From an uncultured Eubacterium sp. (GTDB lineage Bacteria; Bacillota; Clostridia; Lachnospirales; Lachnospiraceae): DNA of 54,592 nucleotides. Shown here piece by piece: positions 14,351 through 23,855 of this stretch. Positions within the stretch are counted from its first letter, which is position 1. Each line of letters opens with the position of its first letter. The stretch is from the NCBI GenBank assembly GCA_945939115.1, contig CAMEVC010000016.1, forward strand, positions 1-54,592, given 5' to 3'. The notes under the pieces were generated by a model. It saw nothing but the letters and a program-made list of their open reading frames with translations. It was not told the DNA's origin and ran no database searches. The translations under genes were made by a program, and so were the position numbers.

Positions 14351-16420
14351 TTACTGTAATTTGAACTTATTGATTGCTTCCTTAAGTGATGCGGCAATTC
14401 CATCAAGTTCCACAGTGTATTCGTTAAGGTCATGCATGGTCTGCTCAACATCCACTGCAGATGCTGTAACCTCTTCTGATGCTGCGGCAGTCTCTGTTGC
14501 AACTGCTGCCACATCTTCCATCTTGCTTACAACATTGTTTCTGTTAGCATCCATCTCTTCATTAAGTTTAGTAATGTTATCAAGACCTTCTTTAAGAGCA
14601 TTGACAGAATCTGAAATTGTATTGAACAATTCCTTAGCATCCTTAATAGAAACATTCTGTTCCTCAATAATCTCAACACTCTCGTCCATAGTCTTCTCAA
14701 CCTGTTCAGACTTAACAGTAATCTCATTAACAATCTGCTTAATCTCATCTGTTGACTGCTGTGACTGCTCAGCCAGCTTTCTGATTTCATCGGCAACAAC
14801 TGCAAATCCCTTACCGCTCTCTCCTGCTCTTGCAGCCTCAATTGAAGCATTGAGCGATAACAGGTTAGTCTGCTCTGTAATCTCTGTAATAGCGTCTGAT
14901 ATAAAGTTAATCTTCTCTATACTTCCAACCATCTCTGAAACTACATTCTTTGATACCTTAGAGTTATCTATAGAACGCTGTCCCTTTGTGATAAGGTCAT
15001 CAACAATAACAAGTCCCTTGTCACTTAACTTCTGTGTCTCAACAGACATTGTGCTTATATCTGTCACATATGCCTTAGTTTCTTTCAGTCTGTCTGCGAG
15101 ATTCTCAACCTCAACAGTAGCTGTCTGTGTACTGTCAGCCTGTCCGGAAGCTCCGATTGCAACGCTCTGGATTGCCTCTGATACCTGACCTACAGTCTCT
15201 GTTGTCGACTTGGAAACTCCTGAAATCTTAGAGGATGCATCTACAATAACACCACTCTTTTCCTCAACTCCCTTGATAAGTGCAGCTACATTTTCTACCA
15301 TCTCATTAAAGCTGTTTTCAAGGTCTCCGAATTCATTCTTCTTCTTGACATTAATTCTGTTAGTAAGGTCTCCATCTGCAACACCCTTCATATTGACACC
15401 AATCTTTTTAAGTTCCTTAGTTATAGAAGCGGTGACAAGAAGTGCTATTATTATACCAACAACAAATGCTATAATACCGAAGAATACCGTATTAATAATC
15501 ATCTTGTTAACAGTTGAAGCTGTCTCTTTAGAACTTACAAATCCAACAAGTGTCCAGCCTGTAACGGCATCCTTTGATGCTACTATGTGAACATTCTCAT
15601 TATTGATTAACTCATCAAATGAATGTGTTGTGTCGTACTCTTCCTCTGAGAGATTCTTCATTGTTTCCCAGAACTTAAGATCTGATACCTTGTCTGATAC
15701 ATAGTGATTATTCTCATTATCCACAAGAATCTCACCGTCACCATTAACAAGTACTACAAATCCTGTATTAAGAAGTCCAATACTCTGAACATAATTGGTT
15801 ATCTCATTGAAATCGATATGCATACCTACTGCACCGTAATTAGAGCCGTTAGTATACTTTATTTCCTGTGAAACTGTGATAATTGTCTTATCAAAGTCCT
15901 TACTGTAATATGGTTCAGAAAAATAAGCATAAATGGTATTTCTTGCCTTAAGCCCCTTACAATCTGTATACCAGACTTCCTTCGTCTTATTAACGCCTGT
16001 CTCAAGACCACCCTTGCTTGTTGTCTTTCCTGTCTCCGGATTATATTCAGCCCATCCGTTGACTTCAAGACCTGTATTGGTTGTAAAGAATGCTCTCTCT
16101 GCTCCGTTAGTTACTTTAACAGATGCGATAAGAGAATCCCTTACTGCTTTGACATTATCATCAAGAGTTCCCTGATCCTCAAGATGCTTAATCTCATTCT
16201 TTCTGGTAAGAAGATCTACCGGCTGGGATAGTGTCTTAAGGTAAGTTGTAAACTGCTTCTGTGCTTCATTCAATGTCTGCTCACTTGTTACATTCATGTT
16301 CTTTTCCATGGATGATGTTGTAGTAGTAATTGAACTTACTGCCAATAAAACAATCGGTATGGTAATAGCTACAATGAAAAACAAAACGAGCTGGAAGCCT
16401 AATTTTCTGAAAATTTTCAT
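14351..16420 (-). CDS. Methyl-accepting chemotaxis protein
   Basis: This is a transmembrane chemoreceptor of 689 residues that signals to CheA/CheW. Order: short cytoplasmic N-terminus, a transmembrane helix (about 10-32), a large extracytoplasmic Cache-type sensor (about 35-310, containing the [12 protein letters not shown] strand typical of dCache), a second transmembrane helix (about 315-340), HAMP (about 340-395, [12 protein letters not shown]) and the signalling domain with the conserved hairpin tip ([18 protein letters not shown], near 555). The ATG at 16420 is supported by AAGGAGGG six bases upstream; an earlier in-frame ATG has none. Its ligand is unknown. The flagellar genes in the window make a role in motility natural, but its promoter is not an obvious sigma-28 type. 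Confidence 0.95.
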   Translation of the reverse strand: MKIFRKLGFQLVLFFIVAITIPIVLLAVSSITTTTSSMEKNMNVTSEQTLNEAQKQFTTYLKTLSQPVDLLTRKNEIKHLEDQGTLDDNVKAVRDSLIASVKVTNGAERAFFTTNTGLEVNGWAEYNPETGKTTSKGGLETGVNKTKEVWYTDCKGLKARNTIYAYFSEPYYSKDFDKTIITVSQEIKYTNGSNYGAVGMHIDFNEITNYVQSIGLLNTGFVVLVNGDGEILVDNENNHYVSDKVSDLKFWETMKNLSEEEYDTTHSFDELINNENVHIVASKDAVTGWTLVGFVSSKETASTVNKMIINTVFFGIIAFVVGIIIALLVTASITKELKKIGVNMKGVADGDLTNRINVKKKNEFGDLENSFNEMVENVAALIKGVEEKSGVIVDASSKISGVSKSTTETVGQVSEAIQSVAIGASGQADSTQTATVEVENLADRLKETKAYVTDISTMSVETQKLSDKGLVIVDDLITKGQRSIDNSKVSKNVVSEMVGSIEKINFISDAITEITEQTNLLSLNASIEAARAGESGKGFAVVADEIRKLAEQSQQSTDEIKQIVNEITVKSEQVEKTMDESVEIIEEQNVSIKDAKELFNTISDSVNALKEGLDNITKLNEEMDANRNNVVSKMEDVAAVATETAAASEEVTASAVDVEQTMHDLNEYTVELDGIAASLKEAINKFKLQ

Positions 16421-16486
16421 GGCTTTCCCTCCTTGATTAATAGTATTTAGTTGACAATCTTTCGTTTCACGATGTGCCTTGTCCAT

Positions 16487-16515
16487 ATGTTAACACATTT
16501 GTACAATTATGTAAA
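16487..16515 (-). promoter_or_regulatory. Possible promoter of the chemoreceptor gene
   Basis: On the minus strand TTTACA (16510-16515), a 17-base spacer and TAACAT (16487-16492) lie about 67 bases before the ATG. Moderate consensus match. Confidence 0.45.
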
Positions 16516-16556
16516 ATAAAATAAAGTAATGTTGCCCTAATCTCTGTTGATTATGT

Positions 16557-17480
16557 TTAATCTGTAAAATGCACATTCCCCTGAAGCCATATCTGACCCT
16601 TGAATCTTCTTCCAACAGCCGGTTCTCCCATAAGGTGTGCCTTGTTAATTGCCGTTGTTATTATCAGGCTGTTGCACTCAAGTACCATCACATATATCTT
16701 CTCTCCGGTATATATATTTTCCTCAACCTGAAGTTCAAGAATTTCACCAATAACTGAATATTGGTCGCATTCAACACCACATGGCATAAATGTTGAATCC
16801 ACAATAGTAAACACATCTTCTTTCATAATTCTTTGTGAAAGTTCATTATATGTATCTATATCTTCTATTGTAAGACTTTCTATGGCATTTTCATCGCCAT
16901 TCTTGGCAGCCTGAATAAGATTCTTCCTTGTTATATCCTCTTCCCTGCTCCTTGCTCTTTTCTTTTCCTTCTTTATAGGGAGCAGAATCATTCCTCCAAG
17001 AGAGAGGGCTGTGAGAGATACTTTCTTATTCCTGATAGGCTGTCTGCATATTTCATTCCTGATATCAGGATTGAATTCCGGCACAGGAAAATCCTTACCG
17101 CTATACAGATACTCAAGATAATCCATCACGTTCTGCAGAAAAAAAATAAGTGTAACTCCGGTCTTTAATTCATCACATATTACTGCATAGGATTCCTTAT
17201 CCAGATGTCTTTCTATTGTCATCTCCTCATTGTCACTTACAGTTTTTCCCACTACGAAAGGAAAATAGTATTCATACTTAAATGTATTTTTATCGAATCT
17301 TCCAAATATATATAACCCTGTTGACTTACTTAACCGTAAGATAATAACGCCACGATTAAGCTTTTCGTGGCGTATAACAAATCCTTCTTTTATGCTTTCC
17401 TTAATTCCGGTTTTAATAAATTTCTCTTCCGCCTTGGATGTCAGATTGTCGAATCCAAGAGCTCTTGCATATAGGTTCAT
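16557..17480 (-). CDS. Conserved hypothetical protein, DUF3881-like
   Basis: This 307-residue soluble protein begins MNLYARALGFDNL, a start I associate with the Lachnospiraceae family DUF3881, though that name is from memory. It has no signal peptide or membrane span. An N-terminal mixed alpha/beta region is followed by a basic linker (KKEKKRARSREEDITRK, about 170-190) and a C-terminal beta-rich segment containing YTGEKIYVMVLECNS. It is 17 bases downstream of the HD-GYP gene in the same direction, with GGGAG before its ATG, so the two are probably co-transcribed. Function is not known; the pairing hints at signalling or cell-surface control, which is inference only. Confidence 0.65.
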   Translation of the reverse strand: MNLYARALGFDNLTSKAEEKFIKTGIKESIKEGFVIRHEKLNRGVIILRLSKSTGLYIFGRFDKNTFKYEYYFPFVVGKTVSDNEEMTIERHLDKESYAVICDELKTGVTLIFFLQNVMDYLEYLYSGKDFPVPEFNPDIRNEICRQPIRNKKVSLTALSLGGMILLPIKKEKKRARSREEDITRKNLIQAAKNGDENAIESLTIEDIDTYNELSQRIMKEDVFTIVDSTFMPCGVECDQYSVIGEILELQVEENIYTGEKIYVMVLECNSLIITTAINKAHLMGEPAVGRRFKGQIWLQGNVHFTD

Positions 17481-17497
17481 AAGCTTCTCCCGTTGCT

Positions 17498-18592
17498 CTA
17501 CTCCGTATCTACTATAAACATGGTGAGCTGCTTCATGAGATTATATTCTACATTCTCTGTAAACGGAGTTCCATCTGCATGTTCTGTCATCCTGATGACT
17601 GGTCTGTCTGCAGCCTCTTTATTCTGTCTGATTACGACACCCTTCTCCCCTCCGTTGGTAATAACTGTACATCCCACAGGATATGCAGCCACAGATTCAA
17701 GAAATTTCGATGTTATTGTAGGATCATATTTGGTTCCGGCATGAACTTTGATATATTCTATTGCCTCATATATCTTCATCTTCTCGCTGCCAATTCCGCT
17801 TATCATACTGTCAAAATCATCGCACACAGAAACCAGCTTCACCTCTGGCTTAAGTCTTTCTCCCCTGTGCTGGAACGGATACCCTGAGCCATCAATTCTC
17901 TCATGATGGAATAACACTATCTCCTTGGCTGTATCAGAAAGCCACGCTTCATCCTGAAGGGAACTGTACCCGTATATTGTATGTTTCTTATATTCAGCAG
18001 CATCCTTAATTGTCATCTGATTCTCACTGATATTAATATAAGAAACATTAATATATCTCAAACCTATATCGTGCAGTATGGCTCCCATAGACACATTATG
18101 TACCTGCTTATCACTCATCTTGAGACGCAGCGCCATAATGGTAGACAGCGCGCAGACATTAATACAATGAGTGTACATATCAGTACTTACATTCCTGATT
18201 TCTGTAATATTATTGACAACTTCCGGTTCAGACAGAACAGAGTCAAGAATTCTCTGCGCCTCCTCTACAATAACCTTAAGTTCCTCATTATGCTTATAAA
18301 TATGCTTCTCTAATATCCTCTTTACTACCTGTTTAGAATTCTTCGCAGTCTGTTCTACCTTATACGGATATCCCTCTTCCTCTGCGACATGTTCTTCAGA
18401 TGCAGATTCTCCGGTTACTCCTTCTTCCTCATCTTTTATGTAAACTGTCTTCGTACCCAGGTTTCTTACCCTCTCTATAAGCTCATGTGTCAATACAACA
18501 TCAGCATGTATAAGTACCGCTTCCCCGTGCGATAAAATTGGAAGAGCTAATATATCATTTTCTTTAAGATTATCAATACTAACCTGTTTCAT
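17498..18592 (-). CDS. HD-GYP domain protein, probable cyclic-di-GMP phosphodiesterase
   Basis: This 364-residue soluble protein has an N-terminal DUF3391-like domain (about 1-60, with the VRNLGTKTVYI strand), an acidic linker, and an HD-GYP domain (about 120-315). Catalytic features are intact: the AILHDIGLRYI HD motif near residue 171, the HHERIDGSGYP signature near 232 and the following VCDDFDSMI block. The family hydrolyses cyclic di-GMP, a second messenger that usually represses motility, which fits the flagellar and chemotaxis genes nearby. A receiver domain is absent, so regulation must come from the N-terminal domain or expression. GGAG precedes the ATG at 18592. Confidence 0.88.
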   Translation of the reverse strand: MKQVSIDNLKENDILALPILSHGEAVLIHADVVLTHELIERVRNLGTKTVYIKDEEEGVTGESASEEHVAEEEGYPYKVEQTAKNSKQVVKRILEKHIYKHNEELKVIVEEAQRILDSVLSEPEVVNNITEIRNVSTDMYTHCINVCALSTIMALRLKMSDKQVHNVSMGAILHDIGLRYINVSYINISENQMTIKDAAEYKKHTIYGYSSLQDEAWLSDTAKEIVLFHHERIDGSGYPFQHRGERLKPEVKLVSVCDDFDSMISGIGSEKMKIYEAIEYIKVHAGTKYDPTITSKFLESVAAYPVGCTVITNGGEKGVVIRQNKEAADRPVIRMTEHADGTPFTENVEYNLMKQLTMFIVDTE

Positions 18593-18722
18593 ATCTGATT
18601 CTCCATTATTAACTCATTACCTGTTAACCCCATGTTCTTAGGTAAAAGATACCACATTTTTCTTAATAATACAATGAAATGAGCCAAGTTTACCTTATAT
18701 CTTATTTCTTTTTTTTATTGTG

Positions 18723-18751
18723 TTGACTTATATTATTAATGGTGTTATAGT
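18723..18751 (+). promoter_or_regulatory. Strong sigma-A promoter of adhE
   Basis: TTGACT (18723-18728) and TATAGT (18746-18751) each match the consensus at five of six positions and are separated by exactly 17 bases. The expected transcription start is near 18758. Confidence 0.85.
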
Positions 18752-18755
18752 GACA

Positions 18756-18773
18756 TTGTTAAAGTTTTATCAA
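18756..18773. promoter_or_regulatory. Rex-type redox operator at the adhE transcription start
   Basis: TTGTTAA-AGTT-TTATCAA matches the Rex consensus TTGTTAA-N4-TTAACAA at 13 of 14 defined positions. It begins five bases after the -10 box and covers the expected start site, where a bound repressor would block transcription. Rex releases DNA at high NADH/NAD, which would induce adhE when reducing power accumulates. Confidence 0.8.
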
Positions 18774-18806
18774 TCCTATTTCACTAAATTTTTTGGAGGT
18801 AATGTT

Positions 18807-21422
18807 ATGTCAAAAAATCTTACTGAGAATTACCCAATTGTTGACACAGTAGAAGCTTTGGAGGAAAGACTCGATAGCGTAAGAAATGCACAGAAGATAT
18901 TTGCAACTTACTCACAGGAGCAAGTTGATAAGATATTCACTGCTGCTGCACTGGCTGCCAACAAAGCCCGTATACCGCTTGCGAAGCTGGCTGTTGAGGA
19001 AACCGGAATGGGCGTTGTAGAAGATAAGGTAATTAAGAACCATTATGCTTCCGAGTACATTTACAATGCTTACAGAAATGTCAAGACATGCGGTGTTATT
19101 GAGGAAGATAAGTCTTATGGTATTAAGAAGATTGCAGAACCTATCGGTGTTGTCGCTGCCGTTATACCAACTACGAACCCGACTTCTACTGCTATCTTCA
19201 AGACTCTTATCAGCCTTAAGACAAGAAACGGTATTATCATAAGCCCACATCCACGTGCCAAGAAATCAACTATAGCTGCTGCCAAAGTTGTTCTTGAAGC
19301 TGCCGTTGCTGCCGGAGCTCCGGAAGGCATTATCGGATGGATTGACATTCCTTCCCTTGAACTTACTGATACTCTTATGAAAGAGGCAGACATTATTCTT
19401 GCGACAGGTGGTCCGGGGATGGTCAAGGCTGCTTACTCATCAGGTAAACCGGCTCTCGGTGTCGGTGCAGGTAACACTCCTGCAATCATAGATGAATCAG
19501 CTGATGTTATCCTTGCTGTCAACTCAATTATTCACTCAAAAACATTTGATAATGGTATGATATGTGCGTCAGAGCAGTCTGTTATTGTAGATAAGAAAGT
19601 CTATAAGGCTGTCAAGGACGAATTTATGAAGAGAGGCTGCTATTTCCTTAATAAGACCGAGACAGAGAAGGTCAGGAAAACTATCATCATTAACGGTGCT
19701 CTGAATGCCAAAATTGTTGGACAAAAAGCCCACACAATTGCAGCTTTAGCAGGTGTTACAGTACCTGATGAAACTAAGATTATTATAGGTGAGGTTTCAT
19801 CCGTGGAACTTTCTGAGGAATTTGCTCATGAAAAGCTTTCTCCTGTACTTGCAATGTATAAGGCTGAAGATTTTGAGGATGCCCTTGCAAAGGCGGAACA
19901 TCTTATTGCTGACGGCGGCTTTGGCCACACTTCTTCTCTATATATTAATATTGAGACACAGTCTGACAAGATTGCGGAATTCTCCGAGCGTATGAAAACC
20001 TGCCGCTGCCTTATCAATACTCCGTCTTCTCAGGGCGGTATTGGTGATCTGTACAACTTTAAAATGGCTCCTTCACTTACTCTGGGATGTGGTTCCTGGG
20101 GCGGCAACTCTGTATCTGAAAATGTAGGAGTTAAGCATCTGCTTAATGTTAAGACTGTAGCTGAGAGGAGAGAGAATATGCTTTGGTTCAGAGCACCTGA
20201 AAAGGTTTACTTTAAGAAGGGCTGTCTGCCTGTTGCACTTGACGAACTTGGAACTGTTATGCAAAAGAAGAAAGCATTTATTGTTACCGACCAGTTCCTT
20301 TATAAGAACGGTTATACCAAATGTGTTACTGACAAGTTAGATTCCATGGGAATCCAGCACACAACATTTTATAATGTTGCACCCGACCCTACACTTGCCT
20401 GCGCTAAAGAAGGCACTGCTGCCATGAGGCTTTTCGAACCGGATGTGATTATCGCAATCGGCGGCGGTTCTGCAATGGATGCTGCTAAGATTATGTGGGT
20501 TATGTATGAGCATCCTGAAGCTGACTTCCTCGATATGGCAATGAGATTCATGGATATAAGAAAGCGTATTTATACATTCCCTAAGATGGGAGAAAAGGCT
20601 TATTTTGTAGCAATATCTACGTCTTCCGGCACCGGTTCGGAGGTTACTCCTTTTGCTGTTATCACTGATGAGACAACCGGACAGAAGTATCCTTTAGCGG
20701 ATTATGAGCTGCTTCCTAAGATGGCCATCATCGATGCTGATATGCATATGGATCAGCCTAAAGGGCTTACAGCCGCATCTGGTATTGACGCTCTCACCCA
20801 CGCTCTCGAAGCCTACGCTTCAATTATGGCGACAGAATATACAGATGGTCTTGCACTGCAGGCTATGAAGAACATCTTCCGCTATCTTCCTGACGCATAT
20901 GAGAAGGGGGCTAATGATGCAGTAGCAAGAGAAAAGATGGCAACTGCATCTACCATGGCCGGTATGGCCTTTGCCAATGCTTTCTTAGGTGTCTGCCATT
21001 CACTTGCCCATAAGCTCGGTGCTTACCACCATCTTCCTCATGGAATTGCCAATGCACTTCTTATAACAGAAGTTATGCGCTTTAATGCTGCCGAAGTCCC
21101 GACCAAAATGGGTACATTTTCACAGTACCAGTATCCTCACTGCAAAGCGCGTTATGTTGAATGTGCTGATTTCCTCGGAATTCAGGGCAAGAATGATGAC
21201 GAGAAGTTTGAGAATTTAATTAAAGCTATTGAAGAGCTTAAAGCCAAAGTCGGCATTAAGAAGACAATTGCAGATTATGGCATTAAAGAAGAAGATTTCC
21301 TCGCAACACTTGATGAGATGACTGAGGCTGCATTTGATGACCAGTGTACAGGTGCCAACCCTAGATATCCTCTTATGAGCGAAATGAAAGCTATGTATTT
21401 AAAGGCATACTACGGAAAGTAA
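18807..21422 (+). CDS. adhE: Bifunctional acetaldehyde-CoA/alcohol dehydrogenase
   Basis: AdhE converts acetyl-CoA to acetaldehyde and then ethanol, consuming two NADH, in cytoplasmic fermentation. The 871-residue protein has the standard fusion: an N-terminal aldehyde dehydrogenase (about 1-420, with catalytic Cys near 252 in MICASEQS) and a C-terminal iron alcohol dehydrogenase (about 460-870, with GGGSAMDAAK for NAD and the metal-binding AHKLGAYHHLPHG near 735-747). The start is the ATG at 18807 because GGAGGT (18795-18800) precedes it; an upstream in-frame ATG at 18720 lies before the promoter itself and cannot be used. It is on the opposite strand from most neighbours, with its own promoter and a Rex-type site. 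The kinase gene follows after 33 bases. Confidence 0.97.
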   Translation: MSKNLTENYPIVDTVEALEERLDSVRNAQKIFATYSQEQVDKIFTAAALAANKARIPLAKLAVEETGMGVVEDKVIKNHYASEYIYNAYRNVKTCGVIEEDKSYGIKKIAEPIGVVAAVIPTTNPTSTAIFKTLISLKTRNGIIISPHPRAKKSTIAAAKVVLEAAVAAGAPEGIIGWIDIPSLELTDTLMKEADIILATGGPGMVKAAYSSGKPALGVGAGNTPAIIDESADVILAVNSIIHSKTFDNGMICASEQSVIVDKKVYKAVKDEFMKRGCYFLNKTETEKVRKTIIINGALNAKIVGQKAHTIAALAGVTVPDETKIIIGEVSSVELSEEFAHEKLSPVLAMYKAEDFEDALAKAEHLIADGGFGHTSSLYINIETQSDKIAEFSERMKTCRCLINTPSSQGGIGDLYNFKMAPSLTLGCGSWGGNSVSENVGVKHLLNVKTVAERRENMLWFRAPEKVYFKKGCLPVALDELGTVMQKKKAFIVTDQFLYKNGYTKCVTDKLDSMGIQHTTFYNVAPDPTLACAKEGTAAMRLFEPDVIIAIGGGSAMDAAKIMWVMYEHPEADFLDMAMRFMDIRKRIYTFPKMGEKAYFVAISTSSGTGSEVTPFAVITDETTGQKYPLADYELLPKMAIIDADMHMDQPKGLTAASGIDALTHALEAYASIMATEYTDGLALQAMKNIFRYLPDAYEKGANDAVAREKMATASTMAGMAFANAFLGVCHSLAHKLGAYHHLPHGIANALLITEVMRFNAAEVPTKMGTFSQYQYPHCKARYVECADFLGIQGKNDDEKFENLIKAIEELKAKVGIKKTIADYGIKEEDFLATLDEMTEAAFDDQCTGANPRYPLMSEMKAMYLKAYYGK

Positions 21423-21455
21423 TTTTAATAATTTATAAGAAAGGAAACAGGTTTT

Positions 21456-22223
21456 ATGAAAAAATATTTAGCAAAGTCTAAGTTAAAATCAGTCTATGTA
21501 GAAAATGGCAAAGCTACTAAAGTTTTTGCCAAATCTTATAACAAGTCGGATGTCTTATATGAAGCTCTTAATACCGCACGTGTTGAGGATGCCGGAGTTA
21601 AGCTTCCTAAGCTTCTCGAAGTAGCTGTAACCGATGGAAAATGGTCTATCACCAGTGAGTATGTTGAAGGTCCTACCCTCACCCAGCTCATGGAAAAACA
21701 TCCTGATAAGATTGATGAATACATTAATAAAATGGTTGAATATCAGGTTAATTTCCAGAAGAAATCCAATCCTCTTCTTCTGGTGTTAAAGGATAAAATG
21801 ATTAGACAGATTAATTCTGTTGACGACCTCGATAACAGCGTAAAGTATGAACTTCTCACCCGTCTCAATTCCATGAAGAATCACACAAAGCTCTGCCATG
21901 GAGATTATTGTCCTGACAATATTATTGTTTCTTCCGACAACAATGGAAACATCAAGGACATTACAGCCGTTGACTGGGTACACGCAACACAAGGAAATGC
22001 TTCTGCTGATATCGCCAACACCTTCCTTCTTCTTAAGTTACAGTTTGGTGAAAAGAGTGATATTCCAGAAAAGTACATTAACAGATTCTGTGAGGTAACT
22101 AATACAAAGCACTCTTATGTTAACGAATGGCTCCCGCTTGTAGCTGCTGCCAGACTCACTAAGAATAAAACAGAAGAGAAATCCTTACTTGAACAATGGA
22201 TAAATGTAGTAGACTTCCAGTAA
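21456..22223 (+). CDS. APH/choline-kinase-fold phosphotransferase
   Basis: This 255-residue cytoplasmic protein has the aminoglycoside/choline phosphotransferase fold. The catalytic loop is intact (LCHGDYCPDNIIV, about 147-159) and the metal-binding DFG-equivalent reads AVDWVHATQGNASADIANTF (about 173-192). The N-terminal lobe is short and lacks an obvious glycine-rich loop, as is usual in the family. The substrate cannot be told from sequence; small-molecule alcohols or sugars are as likely as antibiotics, and I do not call it a resistance gene. AAAGGAAA precedes the ATG. It follows adhE by 33 bases with no terminator between, so the two are probably one transcript under the same redox-responsive promoter. 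Confidence 0.8.
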   Translation: MKKYLAKSKLKSVYVENGKATKVFAKSYNKSDVLYEALNTARVEDAGVKLPKLLEVAVTDGKWSITSEYVEGPTLTQLMEKHPDKIDEYINKMVEYQVNFQKKSNPLLLVLKDKMIRQINSVDDLDNSVKYELLTRLNSMKNHTKLCHGDYCPDNIIVSSDNNGNIKDITAVDWVHATQGNASADIANTFLLLKLQFGEKSDIPEKYINRFCEVTNTKHSYVNEWLPLVAAARLTKNKTEEKSLLEQWINVVDFQ

Positions 22224-22233
22224 TCTTTATGTC

Positions 22234-22376
22234 AAAAAGGCAACATATAGTTCTGCAGTTTAGGCACGCTTGCGCTGCTCTCGCCTCGCAACGGATACTA
22301 AATTCGCGCGTTGCGCTCATTAAGTACCGGCGGGCTCAAAGCACCTGAAACTACATGAACTATATGTTGCCTTTTT
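22234..22376. repeat. Long nested hairpin element A
   Basis: A perfect 20-bp inverted repeat (AAAAAGGCAACATATAGTTC at 22234-22253; its complement at 22357-22376) encloses 103 bases. Further inner pairing (AGTTTAGG with CCTGAAACT) is visible. The interior shares CACGCT, CGCAACG, TACTAAATTCGC and GCTCATTAAGTACCG, in the same order, with element B at 36682-36812. The right arm ends in TTTTT, so it may also terminate the adhE-kinase transcript. Confidence 0.85.
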
Positions 22377-22391
22377 AGTCTTTGAAGACGC

Positions 22392-22411
22392 CGCACTAAT
22401 TTCTTAGTGCG
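22392..22411. other. Small hairpin downstream of element A
   Basis: CGCACTAA (22392-22399) and TTAGTGCG (22404-22411) form a perfect 8-bp stem with a TTTC loop. No T-tract follows on either strand, so it is not an obvious terminator. Confidence 0.6.
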
Positions 22412-22429
22412 ACAGCCCCTTTATATAAC

Positions 22430-22503
22430 TTATCCACATTTTCTGTTAATAAATATTATTAAATGTGGAAAACCCCCTATTTATGCGAAGTATTTTATCC
22501 ACA
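22430..22503. promoter_or_regulatory. Cluster of three DnaA boxes near the serS 3' end
   Basis: Two exact DnaA boxes TTATCCACA (22430-22438, 22495-22503) and one near-match on the other strand (TGTGGAAAA, 22464-22472) fall within 74 bases. CCACATTT/AAATGTGG arms also form a possible hairpin that could end serS transcription. The cluster is about 15 kb from dnaA. Confidence 0.65.
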
Positions 22504-22514
22504 TTTAGGTGAAA

Positions 22515-23804
22515 TCACTTTACTGGAACAAGCTCTGTCTTTCCACCCATATACATACGGAGAGCCTCCGGAATAAGAACTCTTCCGTCAGCCTGAAGAT
22601 TGTTCTCAAGGAACGCAATAAGCATTCTTGGTGGAGCAACACATGTATTGTTAAGTGTATGCGCAAAATACTTATTCTTGTCCTTACCCTGAACTCTTAT
22701 CTTAAGTCTTCTTGCCTGGGCATCTCCTAAGTTAGAGCATGAACCAACTTCAAAGTATTTCTTCTGTCTTGGTGACCACGCCTCAACGTCGATAGACTTA
22801 ACCTTAAGGTCAGCAAGATCTCCTGAACAGCACTCAAGTGTTCTTACCGGAATATCCATTGACCTGAAGAAATCTACTGTATTCTGCCAGAGTTTATTAA
22901 ACCACATCATACTGTCCTCCGGTTTGCAGACAACTATCATCTCCTGCTTCTCAAACTGGTGAATTCTGTATACGCCTCTCTCCTCAATGCCGTGTGCACC
23001 CTTCTCTTTTCTGAAGCATGGTGAATAACTTGTAAGGGTCTTCGGAAGCTCCTCCTCCTGTGTAATGGTGTCAATAAACTTACCAATCATTGAATGCTCA
23101 CTTGTTCCTATGAGGTAAAGATCCTCTCCTTCAATCTTGTACATCATGGCATCCATCTCATCGAAGCTCATAACACCGGTAACAACATTACTTCTTATCA
23201 TATATGGAGGAATACAGTATGTGAAACCTCTGTCAATCATGAAATCTCTTGCATATGAAATAATTGCAGAATGAAGTCTTGCAATATCTCCCATAAGATA
23301 ATAGAAACCATTACCTGCAACCTTACCTGCTGCATCCATATCAATTCCATTGAATCTTTCCATAATTTCCGTGTGGTATGGTATTTCAAAATCAGGAACT
23401 ACCGGCTCACCAAACTTCTCAATCTCCACATTCTCGCTGTCATCCTTACCGATAGGTACACTTGGGTCGATGATATTAGGTATTGTCATCATAATCTTAG
23501 TAACCTTCTCGTTAAGTTCCTTCTCTGCTGCTTCAAGCTCCTCAAGGCGCTTTGCATCTGCATTTACCTGAGCCTTAACTGCCTCAGCCTCCTCTTTCTT
23601 TCCCTGTGCCATAAGCGCACCAATCTGCTTAGAAAGCTTGTTTCTGTTGGCTCTCAACTCATCAGCCTCTGTCTGTGTAGCACGAGCCTTCGCATCCAGC
23701 TCAATAACTTCATCTACCAGTGGAAGCTTTCTGTCCTGAAATTTATTCTTAATATTCTGTTTTACAATATCCGGATTCTCTCTGACAAATTTTAAATCTA
23801 ACAT
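22515..23804 (-). CDS. serS: Seryl-tRNA synthetase
   Basis: SerS charges tRNA-Ser with serine. The 429-residue class II enzyme has an N-terminal tRNA-binding coiled coil (about 1-105, ending KVTKIMMTIPN) and the catalytic core with motif 2 (CFRKEKGAHGIEERGVYRIH, near 263-282) and motif 3 (LEVSS-equivalent followed by NTCVAPPRMLIAFLEN near 388-403). Length is normal and no residues appear missing. It has its own promoter but lies just downstream of the parA-parB-DUF4446 operon, in the same direction, so read-through may contribute. GAGG before the ATG supports the start. No T-box leader is visible upstream. Confidence 0.97.
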   Translation of the reverse strand: MLDLKFVRENPDIVKQNIKNKFQDRKLPLVDEVIELDAKARATQTEADELRANRNKLSKQIGALMAQGKKEEAEAVKAQVNADAKRLEELEAAEKELNEKVTKIMMTIPNIIDPSVPIGKDDSENVEIEKFGEPVVPDFEIPYHTEIMERFNGIDMDAAGKVAGNGFYYLMGDIARLHSAIISYARDFMIDRGFTYCIPPYMIRSNVVTGVMSFDEMDAMMYKIEGEDLYLIGTSEHSMIGKFIDTITQEEELPKTLTSYSPCFRKEKGAHGIEERGVYRIHQFEKQEMIVVCKPEDSMMWFNKLWQNTVDFFRSMDIPVRTLECCSGDLADLKVKSIDVEAWSPRQKKYFEVGSCSNLGDAQARRLKIRVQGKDKNKYFAHTLNNTCVAPPRMLIAFLENNLQADGRVLIPEALRMYMGGKTELVPVK

Positions 23805-23855
23805 GACTCCTCATTTCTGTGTCCACATTTCTTTGACACTGTTTTATCAAATGAC

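Noticed and set aside
14361-15188. 275-codon rightward reading frame inside the chemoreceptor gene
   Set aside because: It is the antisense shadow of a well-supported gene, serine-rich with no recognisable domain.
21456-22223. Calling the APH-fold kinase an antibiotic-resistance gene
   Set aside because: The fold covers many small-molecule kinases, and its chromosomal place after adhE points to metabolism.
22392-22411. serS terminator
   Set aside because: The stem is perfect, but no T-run follows it on the serS strand.
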